Positions 11,138 to 22,679 of a DNA stretch of 64,000 nucleotides are shown here, piece after piece (position 1 is the first letter of the stretch; each line of letters opens with the position of its first letter). The notes beneath the pieces are model-generated. The model searched no databases. It was not told the origin of the DNA and saw only the letters and a program-made list of their open reading frames with translations. Both the position numbers and the translations under genes were made by a program. The stretch comes from Aspidiotus rigidus (lineage: Eukaryota; Arthropoda; Insecta; Hemiptera; Diaspididae): NCBI GenBank assembly GCA_035079385.1, contig JAVHKY010000011.1, positions 12,604,001 through 12,668,000 of the forward strand, in the 5' to 3' direction.

Positions 11138-11689
11138 CAGGTATGCATCTAGTTCAAATTGAACAAAATCACCGTCTTTCATTCGCAATTATGTCGTCAC
11201 GAGTAATCGGTCAATAGTATGCGTGTAGTTTAGGAGGGAGGGGACAAGAATGTTTACCGTAAAAAAATTAAATTTTCCTTCATGGGAAATGAAAAATTTT
11301 ATAATGGTCGTGAAGGTCGGTGATGATAATTGAACCTCTGGTGAGAGAAAAATGTTCAGCCTACCTCACAAATATTAACGATTTAAACTGGGTTTCCCCT
11401 TACCCTCCTTCAAGAGATCCTAAAGAATTTGCGACGCTTCCTCCATTCATGTCAAATCTTCCATTCAAGTTGTGAGTGACTGCTACACAGTTCATCCCGG
11501 CTAAAAAATTTTACCTAACCTAGATTAAGAGTAATTACGAGAATTTTGTTCATAATTTCTACATGTTCTTTCATCTTTCTTCTATAATTATTATTATTTA
11601 TTATTATTGGCTTTCATACATACATATTTTTTTTTTATTTCTACAGCTAGGTACTATTACTATACATTTGGTATTTGTCGACGCCCGAC

Positions 11690-12380
11690 GGCGACTAGAA
11701 ATACCTATTGCCCCTGTGGGCGAAAACCGGTCCCAATCTCTCCCATTCTGGTCTGCGCTGAGCCACTCGGTGATACACTTTATGGGTCAGCAGTGATGTA
11801 ATTTCATCTAGCCATCTTGTGTTTTGTCTTCCCTTATTTCTTTTTTTATGTTTTAAAAACCAAAAAGTTATTTTTACCACCCAGTTATTTCCATCTCTTC
11901 TAGCTATATGGCCTGCCCAGTCCCATTTACGATATAGGCACTCTTCTACAATATTTCTATTTCCTCTTAATAAGTATGGTTTTTTATTTTTTTCACTTCA
12001 ACCTTTTCGTTCTGTTTTATTCCTGAAATTCCTTTTTCCATTTTATTTTGAGTTACTTGCAACTTGTTTTTGTCAATTTTTCTTAAAGTCCATGTCTGTG
12101 CCCCGTACGTATGGTCGGAATGATGCAGCTGTTGAAGATTTTTACTTTTATTTTCAGGGGTAGATTTGTTCTCAAAATTCTCTTTAAAGCTCAGTATTTA
12201 TTCCAACCCAACTTTATTCTTTTTTGATGTCTTTTTCATATCTGTTTTTTATACTTATTAATTGTCCTAAGTATATTACTTCATCTACTATTCTTATTGG
12301 ATTGTTTTTAAGCATTTCTTCTATAATAGTCCACCCTAATTTCTGGATCGGTGTCCATTTGCCCACGCCTTTGAGTGTGA
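11690..12380 (-). pseudogene. LINE reverse transcriptase C-terminal fragment
   Basis: On the minus strand, in several frames, the order is IVDEVIYLGQLIS (about 12290), HTYGAQTWTLRKIDKNKLQV (about 12090), then KWDWAGHIARRDGNNW, GRQNTRWLDEI and VAQRRPEWERLG (11700-11940). These are the thumb and C-terminal motifs of non-LTR retrotransposon polymerases common in arthropods. Stops and frameshifts are frequent. Upstream RT motifs are missing because the family unit begins at 12471. Confidence 0.8.
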
Positions 12381-12524
12381 AACTTGACGGTTTTTCACTC
12401 TCGACTTATATAATTATTACGTATGATCCCCATGAAAGTTGGGCCAGTGTCTTGCTTTGTACCATTATTTCCATCGGATTCTCCCTCCTAACGCCATTCT
12501 ATGGCTTCGCAAGCGTAGATATTG

Positions 12525-12677
12525 GACTGCTGGAGCTCAGGAAGGATTAAAAACATCCAAAGGTATATCAACCAGTGTATTCCACCACGGTCGACATAGA
12601 CCGCACAAGGTTAGTACAATGTGGTTCAGATTTGTGGAGTCAAATCTAGCCTCTCGAATCAATTGTGATTTCTCACG
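12525..12677 (+). CDS. open exon of copy D2 (partial gene)
   Basis: The frame reads AQEGLKTSKGISTS, then HKVSTMWFRFVE and RINCDFS, ending two bases into a codon at the donor CACG|gtaagt. The paralogue exon at 26919-26992 ends in the same way with MNRDFS and the same two-base split, so the exon end and phase are supported by comparison. The 5' border is not resolved; the given start is approximate. Function unknown. Confidence 0.4.
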
Positions 12678-13220
12678 GTAAGTACTCTTTCCTGAAAGGC
12701 TCATTCTGTACTGGATTTAATCTTTTATAGTCTTGATTTATTTTTGCAGAATTCATCAAAGATTCTGCCAATAGATGACGAGTACAAATTTGAATAGGAA
12801 AATGTTGCCGTTACTCCTCCTTTCAACGTGGTAAGTTGTGAACACGTTTTTGCATTTCTACTCTCACAATATCATGACATTCATCTAATTTTCTGTAAAA
12901 CTTTTTAATTACAGATTACCGACCGTCTGCCTATTCTGAAGACGTTCTTGAAAAAATGACGGTAATGCTCCAATTCTATTCCTCTGTGCTGCTGTTGAGA
13001 CTGGGGTATCAACGTTACCATAGACCGGTCAATTAGATGAGGCGAGATTGATGAAAGCCACGTAATGTGAGTTCTATTTTCAAAGACTTTTGAGGGCACA
13101 TTCTACTCTGATTCTACCTAAAAAAATCTCAAGTCACTATCGCCATAACCTGGAACTCATCCTCTCAAATGATGATGATTTGAACACTGATGAGAGGGTT
13201 CTTTCCTTTCCTCCCAAATA

Positions 13221-13222
<2 letters not shown>

Positions 13223-13251
<29 letters not shown>

Positions 13252-13803
13252 CATTGAACACTATATTGTACTGCTAATTTTAGTATTCACAAAATAAATA
13301 TCACGATACAGGTAGAGGGAGAGTTGAATTTACAGATTGTAGGCCAGCGCCTACGTGATCTGGTGTGCACTAGACATCTTATGATTAATGTAAATGATAA
13401 TAGTCAGCGTCACAGGCATCTACATAGTTACCGATATTACATTTTATTTTATTAGGTCTTGGGGTTTTTTCCTTCTAAGTCTTCGTATTTCGTCGTTGTT
13501 GAGTAACTGGATGGCTTCGACATTTTCGTGTTTGTGGAGCTCATCTTCATGCTTGACAGCGAGCTGGCCTATGACTTCTTCCACTGTTTTTATCTGGAGG
13601 TCGTGATGTAGGGAGTCGTTTCGAACATACCACGGGCTTCTCGTGATGAGTCGCAGTATCTTATTTTGAGTCCTTTGAATGATTTCCCGGTTCGAGTCTG
13701 CCGTACAGCCCCATAACTGAGCACCATAAGCCCAGATTGGCTTCAACATCGTAAGGTACAGCAGCCTTTTGTTTTCGAGGCTCAGTCTGCTTTTTGCACC
13801 CAT
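13223..13803 (-). mobile_element. 5'-truncated Jockey-type LINE in copy D2
   Basis: A T run at 13223-13251 is the poly(A) tail of a minus-strand insertion. The minus strand encodes the C-terminal part of a Jockey-clade reverse transcriptase (13444-13803): LKPIWAYGAQLWGCTADSN, IIQRTQNKILRLI, SPWYVRNDSLHHDL. The empty site is seen in D1 (AAGTTGATATATA at about 4860). Any target duplication is too short to separate from the T run. Confidence 0.9.
13444..13803 (-). pseudogene. Jockey-type RT C-terminus, 119 codons
   Basis: Open to the truncation point with no start of its own. The QLWGC...NREIIQRTQ and PWYVRNDSLH motifs are typical of the thumb/C-terminal region of Jockey-clade elements. It is the 3' end of a much longer polymerase (normally around 900 residues), so it is not functional. 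Confidence 0.85.
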
Positions 13804-14897
13804 TGATAAATATATCTTATTTAAATATTATAGTGGTCACTTGACTCCAAGGTACCTTACCATGATAGAATAGTAAATACTTTTAGCTTACTGTAATGAA
13901 GGTTTTTCAATTTTAAATTATTTTAAATTCTGAAATTTTCGGTTTTCAAAATGTAGTTTATTTTTAATGTAATTAAGTAGCCTGTATCTGGTCACATATC
14001 CAAGTTTGGCCATTCTCAAGAAGAATGAAACCCATTTCAGCTTCACAATACGTGATGATCAAGCTACCTACCAGTGACTTTACTGAAGACAAGACGGTGT
14101 GGTCAGACAGCAGCTGATGAGCAGAAGACTTCTTTCGCGCATTATTAGTACTACTTGTTTGGTCCAATTATTCGCAGTGAATTATGATAAAAATATCACT
14201 GCGAATTTTTGGTGCCTCATAATTGGTACACCACGACTAGGTACTGCAATATTTGTGAGTACCTACCAGAATTTTGCTTGATACTTCAAAATTTTCTACT
14301 GTTTCAACCAATCACGAATTTATGGTATGACTGTTGGATGCTGAATGTATTTCCATTGACGAACAAAAGAACATACCTCAGGATATGTACTGGTCTTCAG
14401 AGGCTAGGATTTAAGATCCAATGGGAGAAGAATTTTGAATGCGGTTTCAAGGGTTTGGGAATTTCAATGATCCCTCACAAAGGAACAACAGAATATTTCT
14501 CATAAAAGGTACCAATTACGTATCGAAAGTCGACATTCGGGATTGTGATGAAACATCTCCGTGGTTTTCACTTTTCTCAATTGGAACAATGGATGGCGAT
14601 AATTTAATCCAAAAGAAGAGGTAATGTCGAAGACGTGAACTGCCGATCGGTCACACCTCCGATGATGTACGTATAGCTATATTTACTGCTTACTAACACA
14701 AGTCAACACACAAGAATTTATAATGATGGGATATTCTTGTGCTTGAGCTGTGTGCTCAGTGGTATAACGCTTTATTGGTTCTTCTACGCTCCGCCAAAAT
14801 GGAAACGAGTGAAAACAAAGCTACCGAGATTCATATTTCTTATTTTCCATCAAGAGCTCTTTTTATATTGATTACCGAGAGACAATGTTTCATCAAG

Positions 14898-14978
14898 GTG
14901 CTACGTACTTGGAATACTCATTTGCAAATCCTTAATGTTAAAATGAATTTGCACTTGGGTGTTCTTCGTAGTTAGTAC
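14898..14978 (+). other. H2 hairpin, copy D2
   Basis: Same fold as 5961-6041. Left-arm and right-arm changes relative to D1 fall mostly in the loop. Confidence 0.65.
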
Positions 14979-15722
14979 AAATATTGAGTATCATTAGTTT
15001 ACCTATGAATATGAGAATTTTGTTGTACTAGTTTATAAGTAGAATAAGACTGTAATTATTTTTTCACCTCTCGTTTATTCATAAGAATTTATCCTGGTCA
15101 TGAATTGGATTGTGGAGGAGATGAAAATGCTCTTAAATTGTTGTACATCTCGGTAGCAGATGGCTTTTTCGAATGGGGTTTCTGGATCAAAAGCTGTTGA
15201 AAAACAGAGAAAATACGCTTGTGTTCCAGTATATCATAATCTCGCCCTCCCCTGATGAGTACTCGTATTTCCTATGAATTGATAAATCCAAGAGATTAGG
15301 TAAGCGGGATCTCACCTGATTCATAGTGAGTACCATTGTCTAATTGACTAACTTCAGAAAGTGAGTTACTTGTTTTTGATTGACATTCATTCTTTTCAGT
15401 AGCAGCATCCAATTAAGGTCACCAATGATTTGGATTCTACTATTGATGAGTGAAATTATGGCTGGCAGGTCTATGCCCAACATGGTATTTGTATTTTTCT
15501 GATAAGTTTTGCCTTTTCTTCGCTTCCAATCTGTTACGTACTATGTCCATGTGATTCAATTTGATAATCACATTGAGTATTATCGGCCAATCGACTAAAT
15601 TCATGGTATCGCGCGTTCAGATCCATTATTTTCAGTTGCGGCCAGCAATTGGCCTCCAGTGCATTGCAGACCATCAACTTCATGGTAGGTATTGTTCCTT
15701 TGTGACTCTTATAGTTGATCTC

Positions 15723-16110
15723 ATACCTGCTCAGGATTGGAATATGAGAACCACGCTATGGCCTTCTCAACACCTGTGTCCCAACCAAATCCAGATGTGC
15801 AAGAAGAAGAGGAAGATCGTCCCTGAAGAAAGAAGAAGGTGAAGAGACTCGAGCAGCAATGTGGTGTTGTTGTTGTCGTTGTTGTGTGTGTTCTAATGCT
15901 TTTTGAGGGGGAGGGGAGAACTACAGCTTGGCGGTTGCCGAGTGGAAGAGGGGTTTGCCGAGGGGATTCTTCCAACACTGAAGTTGAATCTGAGAGGGTC
16001 AAATCCGGCGTTGGAGGAGACCAAATTAAATGCATAAGCAAATCGCACCCACTCCATCGTGGAGGACAGACGGCGCTGCACATGCGACATAAGCGATACC
16101 TGCTCAGGAT
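15723..16110 (+). repeat. 358-bp insert flanked by 15-bp direct repeats
   Basis: ATACCTGCTCAGGAT occurs at 15723-15737 and again at 16096-16110. The DNA between is more GC-rich than its surroundings and has a GTTGTT run. The direct repeats look like a long target duplication, as made by LINE-type insertion, but no poly(A) or coding motif was found. A 184-codon frame crosses the right border and is not credible as a gene. Confidence 0.5.
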
Positions 16111-16589
16111 GATATGCAGCTATCTTAGCTGTCGTGAAACCCAAGCAGAGAAGTCTGCTGGTACATTAAATTTCAACGATTTTGGATTTCATCAGAAATT
16201 TTCCTCCTACCTGATATCCATTCGGCCTACAGCAGGAGAGCAGATAGTTTTGAAATGTAAGGCCATTAGAACTATTTTGATGATCTTTCACAAACGTCAT
16301 CTGTTGAATAGCGAACTATTTCCTGAAGAAGTGTGTTGTTTTTTTCGCGAAAATTTATTATCACTTTCTAAATTGCATCTGGACTTTTTTTAATTGGTAG
16401 TGTACAATGGATCACGGAAAATTAGTTTTAATTTACCGGTACATGAAATATTGAACAAATTTTTTCAATTATATTTCAATATATTATCATGGCCTAAGTA
16501 AATAAGGACTCGTTTGAAAACTATGTCATATTGTACAACAGGATTATTCTCCTATTCATTCCTGGTCCCAGAATAAAATCTTGACCAAA
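16111..16589 (+). other. decayed family sequence, no gene supported
   Basis: 16270-16340 resembles the HLLNSKLFLKK-type segment seen at 20030, 26830 and 30160. No intact exon pair was found. Confidence 0.35.
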
Positions 16590-17480
16590 AGGAGCACTAC
16601 TTCATGCATGTTACGTTGGTTCATAATCCTACCCTCCCTTCATGACTGGGTTTTTATGGACATCTGTTGTAAATCCAAGAGACTACTACTTGAGCCCAAG
16701 CTCACATGATTAATGGTAAGTATTCTCGTCTATAATCGACTATTCTCTACAGGAAGTTCGTTGTCACTGATTCATTGTACCTATTAACTATTTTCAGCTG
16801 CACCAGCCAATAATTGTTCCTGATGATTCGTATTTGACGATTGATAAGAGGAAATTATTGGTACGTCTCTTTCTAACATAATATTCTCAGGTTCTTGGAA
16901 AATTGAGGAGTTTCTCCGCATCCAGTTTGCCTGTATTTTTATTGTAACAATCAGGAAGGGGATGGAAGCTGAAGCAGAAGCCTCGTATTGTAAGTCAGCT
17001 TTGTCTATTCCAAACTTGTTCTATTTGCTTTTACTTTCTATGGAGCAATTACTCTCTCAAATGATGATAATTTACACTCTGATGAGAGTTTTCATTGCTT
17101 TTCTCTAAAAGCAGTTTATAAAGCCTTTTTTCATCCACCCTTTTTAAGTATTGCGGTGGTCAACGTATTCCAAAATCGATCTATGTATAATAATAATAGA
17201 TGGTACTTTACTGTAATGATTTCGTGAGAGCAACGTCGTGTATTGTTTCACTGATGAAATTACAGGTTCCAGGACTGATAAGAATTTTGGGATGACTTTG
17301 CACCCACCGTCGACCAAACGAGGAGAAATGGGAAGTTGATAGAATCAAGAAATGAAATGCTGATGGGTCAAACCTCTATTGATATACAGCGATGTTTACT
17401 CCTTGCAGAGGAAAGTGGAGCGTGACAATTGAATGCAATCAACTATTGTCCGTTCTCACTTTTCTTTGTAAGAAGTAGTA
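16590..17480 (+). pseudogene. type-1 array unit, copy 1
   Basis: Splice order: donor ATTAATG|gtaagt near 16717; acceptor ATTTTCAG near 16798; exon to TTATTG|gtacgt near 16861; acceptor AACAATCAG near 16951; exon to CGTATT|gtaagt near 16987; acceptor AAAGCAG near 17113; conserved acceptor AAATTACAG near 17264; then the terminal exon, which reads PRTDKNFGMTLHPPS and stops early. Phases of successive exons do not agree, and a one-base insertion relative to type-2 units shifts the second exon. The terminal exon aligns with exon d of the type-2 copies. Confidence 0.5.
17408..17471 (+). other. H1 hairpin, type-1 unit
   Basis: GAGGAAAGTGGAGCGTGACA faces a right arm TGTCCGTTCTCACTTTTC across a loop AATGCAATCAAC. 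The arm bases differ from type-2 copies but pairing is kept. Confidence 0.65.
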
Positions 17481-18273
17481 CCTACTGCTTCATCGGTTTA
17501 CTATTGGAGAGAAAATCTAACGCAAAAGCAGACGGGTAAGTATTTGCCATATCTCATTCGTATACATGGTATTAGTCTATTGAGTATTTTCTTTTAAGTA
17601 CCAAAAATTGAAATTCTAGAGTGTGCAGTTCTACAGTATTGATTAGCTTACGAGAGTAATTTTGTGTTTTACCCTACTATTAGTTGTTTCGCGGTTGTAC
17701 TTGTGTATAAATAGATAATAATATGATTATACTTAGCGAAAAAGGCACGAAAATAGAAACACCAGCATGTAAAGACATTTATCGAAGCGAAGACCGATTT
17801 CGGAGTGAAACACAGAGGGAAACATCTTTAACTTCTTGATTCTGATCATTTTATAGGGATGTACCTAGTTCAGAAGGGAGGAGGACGTGAATGTTTATCC
17901 GGTAGACCAAATTTTTCTTCGTGGAAAATGAAAAATTTGTCGTAACATATTCTATAATCTTCTTTCACCACTGGTTATGATGACGGTAGATCATCCTCGC
18001 CAATACCCAGCTTCAATATATTCCCGGTCATGATATCACTGTACCCTACATCAAATTTTTTTCCGATTTATTCGGAAGAATGTTGTCGGAATATGAAATG
18101 AAAAATGCTCTGAAATTATCGTACACCTCGGCGGCAGTATGCTTTTGAACAGGTACCAGGGTAAAATCCCACCGAAAAGCAGAAGAATGCGTGTTACATT
18201 ATTTCATAATCTTGACCTCACTTAGTGAGTGTTTTTTGTGGACATTTGTTGTAAATCCAAGAGACTATTTCAG

Positions 18274-18894
18274 CCCTAGCCCACTTCACTAAGGGTGAGT
18301 ATCCTCGTCTAATCGACTATTCTGTACAGGAAGTTCCTTGTTACTGATTCATAATTACTATTTTCAGATGCACCAGTCATATTTGCTGCTAATGATTCGT
18401 ATTTGACGATTGATGAGAGGATGTCATCAGTACGCGAAATTGTGGTTTGTAACAATCAGGGAGGAGGAGGGTGATCCTTCGCATAGAGATGGTCGAACCC
18501 ACTGATGAGAGCAACAATATCGTGCACACCTTTTGTTTATGGATATTCATCTTTTTCTCCCAGAACATACTAATGATTCTCCCATCACGCCACACAGAAA
18601 GGGAGCATATGAAGTTTATCGGAATGGTGCATGGACCATCAGTTTTTATGATCGGTAATGTTCATTTGTGACTATTACAGTTTATCTATTGAAGTCCAAA
18701 ATAACTGTTGCAGTTACCTGGTGGTGTACTTTTCTGCTAATGAAATTACAGATCCCAGAAATAATGACGGTTTCGTAATGACATTGCGGCCACCTTCGCC
18801 CAAATTGGAGAGTCCATTGAATCGAGAAGTGAAATGCTGTTCAGTCGAATCTTCATTGATATACAGTGATGTGTACTACTTTTGGAGGAAGTAA
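18274..18894 (+). CDS. microexon gene 3' module, copy 1
   Basis: Exons: a 18274-18294 (21 nt, tentative), b 18368-18470 (103 nt), c 18598-18654 (57 nt), d 18714-18894 (181 nt, stop TAA). Exon b reads ANDSYLTIDERM then VCNNQGGG; c reads AYEVYRNGAWTISFYD; d starts YLVVYFSANEITDPRNN and ends SDVYYFWRK. Introns are 73, 127 and 59 nt with GT-AG borders; the b-c intron has a TACTAAT branch-point-like motif about 25 nt before its acceptor. Codon splits agree at each junction (b ends with 2 bases and c starts with 1; c ends with 2 and d starts with 1). Upstream exons are unresolved; 18170-18240 may hold a hydrophobic exon. No family recognised. H1 begins at the stop. Confidence 0.6.
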
Positions 18895-18944
18895 GACGAA
18901 TAATTTAATATAATCAATTATTCGTCTTTCTTACTCTGTAAGTT
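18888..18944 (+). other. H1 hairpin after the stop, copy 1
   Basis: GTAAGACGAATAATT faces AATTATTCGTCTTTCTTAC with the loop TAATATAATC. The G-C pair in GACGAAT/ATTCGTC is an A-T pair in copies 2, 3 and 7. Confidence 0.75.
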
Positions 18945-19236
18945 GTATAGCGATTCATGGGTTCTTATTGCGAGAAAAATCCAACTCAGAATGGGAAAAG
19001 ATGACACCTAACCACAAGACGATATTATTAATTTCTTCGAAACTTTTCTTTTCTGGTTGACGTTCGACTGTATTGTTAGAAAGCAAACCGTTCGTTAAGA
19101 TAGGTACTCTATGATATTATGACGTTAATAGAATAAAAATCAATTTTTTCTTAATATATTTATCCTGTAAGCGGTATATCGTCTGATCGGCGAGAGACAA
19201 TATTGTGAAACTGTAAACCATCTGTGAAGATAGACT

Positions 19237-19325
19237 GTACTACTTACTCAAAATGGTCATTAGCAAATATTTATTATGTTTAAGTATATTTGCAGATGGG
19301 TAGGCCTATTTGTCGTAAGTGATAC
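19237..19325 (+). other. H2 hairpin
   Basis: GTACTACTTACTC faces GTCGTAAGTGATAC; the inner stem AGCAAATATTTA faces TATATTTGCAG. Donor-like GTAAGT in the right arm. Confidence 0.65.
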
Positions 19326-19419
19326 ACAAATTATCATTAGTATATTAATACGAGAACTTTGATGTAGGTACTAGCTTGTAAATTGATTATAATATGACTG
19401 TACGCGTAATTACTTCATA

Positions 19420-19720
19420 GTGCATGTAGTTTGGAAGAGAAGGGGACGTCAATGTTCTCCCGGGAGAACTGATTTCTCCTTTAGAGGAAATGGTAAAATA
19501 TACTGTAATATATTCTATACTCCTCTTTCTGTGCTGGCGATGGAGTCTGTGGACAATGATTTGCCCATCTCACATCGACATTTTCCCGGCCACGCCATTG
19601 ATGTCTCTTACATCAATTAGAGCATGAGAATTTCTTCAGATAATGAATTAGATTATGAAGGAAATTTAAATTACTCTCGAATGGTACCTGTATGTGAGGA
19701 AACGACTTATCCCGAAAACT
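19420..19720 (+). pseudogene. WKRRGRQCSPGR exon, copy 1
   Basis: A segment found in every type-2 unit after H2. It follows an AG (CATGTAG) and is open in the two-base phase: WKRRGRQCSPGR, GKIYCNIFYTPLS, ESVDNDLPISHRHFPGH. This copy has a TAG at 19618-19620; the copies near 26262 and 29552 read through into ISSENELDYEGNLNCSQ. Type-1 units carry a diverged version (17875: GGGRECLSGRPNFSSW). Its place in the transcript is unknown. Confidence 0.4.
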
Positions 19721-19868
19721 GATTTCCTAGTTGACAACTATATATATTTCTTGTAGACTTTCGACTACGTAAACCTGATCCCTCTTGATTTATGGTGAAG
19801 TATCCTCGTCTAATCGACTACTTCATGCTTTTGATCCCTTGTTTCTAATACTTATTCATTTTTTTCAG

Positions 19869-19934
19869 GTGCGTCAGTTAATAATATTATTGTTTCTAAT
19901 AATTCGAATTCGACTATTGATGAGGAATGTTCAT
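19869..19934 (+). CDS. 66-nt microexon ASVNNI...STIDEECS, copy 1
   Basis: Acceptor TTTTTTTCAG|GT and donor TCAT|gtgagt enclose 66 nt with a two-base start and one-base end. It reads ASVNN, IVSNNSNSTIDEECS and is homologous to exon b of the type-2 module (ANDSYLTIDE). The upstream 73-nt intron has a damaged donor here (GTGAAG) but GTGAGT in other copies. Confidence 0.4.
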
Positions 19935-20339
19935 GTGAGTACGTTCTTCTCTAAAGCGTTAGGTACATGCGTCTTTCCAACAAATTGATGACTTCTCTTC
20001 GCTTACAGTCTTATCGATCTCACAAAGATCATCTGTCGAATAGCAAACTATTTCTGAAGAAGTGTAAGTACCTATACTGTTTTTGTTGCGAAAATTTATC
20101 GTCACCCGATAAAAAAGAGCTCGACTGGACTTTTTTTAATAGGTAAATACAACGGATCACAGGAAATTAATTTATTGGTACATAAAATATTGAACAAACT
20201 TTTTCCATCATAAGTTCTTTCAAAATAATATGGACTACTCGTATGAAAACTATCCCATGTTCTACAACATAATTATATTCTCTTGTTCACTCGTGGTCCC
20301 AGGATAAAATCTCACCAAAAAGTAGCACAACTTCATGCA

Positions 20340-21200
20340 TATCACATTGGTTCATAATCCTATCCTCCCTTATGAGTGTTTTTGTAGACAATTGTTGTAA
20401 CTCAAGAGACTACTACTTGAGCCCAAGCTCACATGATTAATGGTAAGTATTCTCGTCTATAATCGACTATTCTCTACAGGAAGTGCTTTCTCACTGATTC
20501 ATTGTACCTATTAACTATTTTCAGCTGCACCAGCCAATAATTGTTCCTGATGATTCGTATTTGACGATTGATAAGAGGAAGTTATTGGTACGTCTCTTTC
20601 TAACATAATATTCTCAGGTTCTTGGAAAATTGAGGCGTTTCTCCGCTTCCAGTTTGCCTGTATTTTTATTGTAACAATCAGGAAGGGGGTGGAAGCTGAA
20701 GCAGAAGCCTCGTATTGTAAGTCAGCTTTGTCTATTCCAATCTTGTTCTATTTGCTTGTAGTGTGTATGGAGCAATTACTCTCTCAAGTGATGATAATTT
20801 ACACTCTGATGAGAGTTTTCATTGCTTTTCTCTAAAAGCAGTTTAGAAAGCCTTTTTTCATCTACCCTTTTTAAGTATTGCGGTGGTCATCGTATTCCAA
20901 AACGATCTGGGTATAATATAATAGATGGTACTTTACTGTAATGGTTTCGTGAGAGCAACGTCGTGTATTGTTTCACTGATGAAATTACAGGTTCCAGGAC
21001 TGATAAAAATTTTGTGATGACTTTGCACCCACCGTCGACCAAACGAGGAGAAATGGGAAGTTGATTGAATCAAGAAATGAAATGCTGATGGGTCAAACCT
21101 CTATTGATATACAGCGATGTTTACTCCTTGCAGAGGAAAGTGGAGCTTGACAATTGAATGCAATCCACTATTGTCTGTTCTCACTTTTCTTTGTAAAAAG
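20340..21200 (+). pseudogene. type-1 array unit, copy 2
   Basis: Same cassette order as 16590-17480 and near-identical to 36720-37560. The exon after AAAGCAG starts with a stop (TTTAG) here, whereas copy 1 is open. The terminal exon stops early as in copy 1. H1 follows at 21132-21193. Confidence 0.5.
21132..21193 (+). other. H1 hairpin, type-1 unit
   Basis: Same fold as 17408-17471; GAGCTTGACAATTG faces a TTGTCTGTTCTC arm. Confidence 0.6.
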
Positions 21201-22112
21201 TAGTACCTACTGCTTCATCGGTTTCCTATTGGAGAGAAAATCCAACGCAGGAGCAGACGGGTAAGTATTTGCTGTACCTCATTCGTACACATATTATTAG
21301 TCTATTATTAGTCTATTGAGTATTTTCTTTTAAATACCAAAAATTGGAATTCTAGAACGTACATTTCTACAGTATTGATTAGCTTACGAGAGTAATTTCG
21401 TGTTTTACCCTATTATTAGTTGTTTCGCGGTTATACTTGTGTATAAATAGATAATAATATGATTAGACTTAGCGAAAAAGGTATACGAAAAAACAAACAC
21501 CAGCACGTAAAGACATTTATCGAAGCGAAGACCGGTTTCGGAGTGAAACACAGAGGGAAACTTCTTAATTTCTTGATTCTAATCTTTTTATAGGCATGTA
21601 CCTAGTTCAGAAGGGAGGAGGACGTGAATGTTTATCCGGTAGACCAAATTTTTCTTCGTGGAAAATGAAAAATTTGTTGTTGGTAACATATTCTACAATC
21701 TTCTTTCACCACTGGTTATGAAGTCGGTAGATCATCCTCGCCAATACCCAGCTTCAATATATTCCCGGTCATGATATCACTGTACCCTACATCAAATTTT
21801 TTTCCGATTTATTCGTAAGAATTTTGTCGGAATATGAAATGAAAAATGCTCTGAAATTATCGTACACCTCGGCGGCAGTATGCTTTTAAGAAGGTCTCAG
21901 GCTAAAATCTCAACTAAAAGCAGAAGAATGCGTGTTACATTAAGTATTTCATAATCTTGACCTCGCTTAGTGAGTGTTATTTGTGGACATTTGTTGTAAA
22001 TCCGAGAGACTACTTCATCCCTAGCCCACTTCACTTAGGGTGAGTAACCTCGTCTAATCGACTATTCTCTACAGGAAGTTCTTTGTTACTGATTCATAAT
22101 TACTATTTTCAG

Positions 22113-22627
22113 ATGCACCAGCCATATTTGCTGCTAATGATTCGTATTTGACGATTGATGAGAAGATGGCATCAGTATGCGAAATTGTGGTTTGTAACAA
22201 TCAGGGAGGAGGAGGGTGATCCTTCGAATAGAGATGGTCGAACCCACTGATGAGAGCAACAATATCGTGCACACCTTTTGTTTATGGATATTCATCTTTT
22301 TCTCCCAGAACATACTAATGATTCTCCCATCACGCCACACAGAGAGGGAGCATATGAAGTTTATCGGAATGGGGCATGGACCATCAGTTTTTATGATCGG
22401 TAATGTTCATTTGTGACTATTACAGTTTATCTATAGAAGTCCAAAATAACTGTTGCAGTTATTTGGTGGTGTATTTTTCTGCTAATGAAATTACAGATCC
22501 CAGAAATAATGACGGTTTCGTAATGCCATTGCGCCCACCGCCCAAATTGGAGAGTCCATTGAATCGAGAAGTGAAATGCTGTTCAGTCGAATCTTCATTG
22601 ATATACAGTGATGTGTACTACTTTTAG
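22113..22627 (+). CDS. microexon gene 3' module, copy 2
   Basis: Exons b 22113-22215 (103 nt), c 22343-22399 (57 nt), d 22459-22627 (169 nt, stop TAG). Introns 127 and 59 nt. Exon d is 12 nt shorter than in copy 1: one codon less at PPPKLE against PPSPKLE, and an earlier stop after YYF. Exon a is damaged (acceptor CAT instead of CAG, and a TAG), so either exon a is not real or this copy lost it. The rest is open with consistent codon splits. Confidence 0.55.
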
Positions 22628-22679
22628 AGGAAATAAGACAAATGATTTAATATAATCAATCAATTGTCTTCTTTCCTCT
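22626..22679 (+). other. H1 hairpin after the stop, copy 2
   Basis: AGAGGAAATAAGACAAATGA faces a TTGTCTTCTTTCCTCT arm; loop TAATATAATC. The 5' arm overlaps the TAG stop. Confidence 0.75.

Larger units (their letters stand above)
10401..11560 (+). pseudogene. decayed array-family unit
   Basis: The conserved acceptor ATGAAATTGCAG ends at 10537, followed by ATCCCAGAAATGATAAAG, which reads PRNDKDF and matches the family terminal exon (PRNNDGF elsewhere) before stopping early. An H1-type hairpin follows at 10676-10733. A foldback lies at 10980-11137. Near 11230 a decayed copy of the WKRRGRQCSPGR-type segment can be recognised. Confidence 0.5.
12471..15560 (+). pseudogene. array-family gene copy D2
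   Basis: Near-identical to D1 over 12471-15000, interrupted by a LINE fragment at 13223-13803. Unlike D1, the exon ending at 12677 is open through STMWFRFVESNLASR and INCDFS before the donor CG|gtaagt. A one-base difference near 14460 breaks the long frame that D1 keeps. The segment 15060-15190 keeps an open family exon (LFIRIYPGHELDCGGD). Mixed intact and broken exons suggest a recent pseudogene or an incompletely decayed copy. Confidence 0.5.

Noticed and set aside
15839..16393. 184-codon open frame on the plus strand
   Set aside because: It crosses the border of the 15-bp-flanked insert, begins with a poly-Val run from GTTGTT repeats, and has no motif or paralogue.
18530..18597. Alternative acceptor TTTTCTCCCAG before AACATAC for exon c
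   Set aside because: The polypyrimidine tract is good, but the codon split does not match exon b. The downstream CACACAG does match and has a TACTAAT branch-like motif before it. This remains a judgement that cDNA could overturn.
18471..18671. Open frame of about 66 codons recurring in the type-2 units
   Set aside because: It runs mostly through the b-c intron and exon c in the wrong frame; 2- and 4-nt indels in other copies break it, while the spliced frame is kept.
18658..18713. Upstream extension of exon d (MFICDYYS...)
   Set aside because: The 2-nt deletion in copies 6 and 8 breaks this frame; comparison places the exon start after TGCAG/TGTAG.
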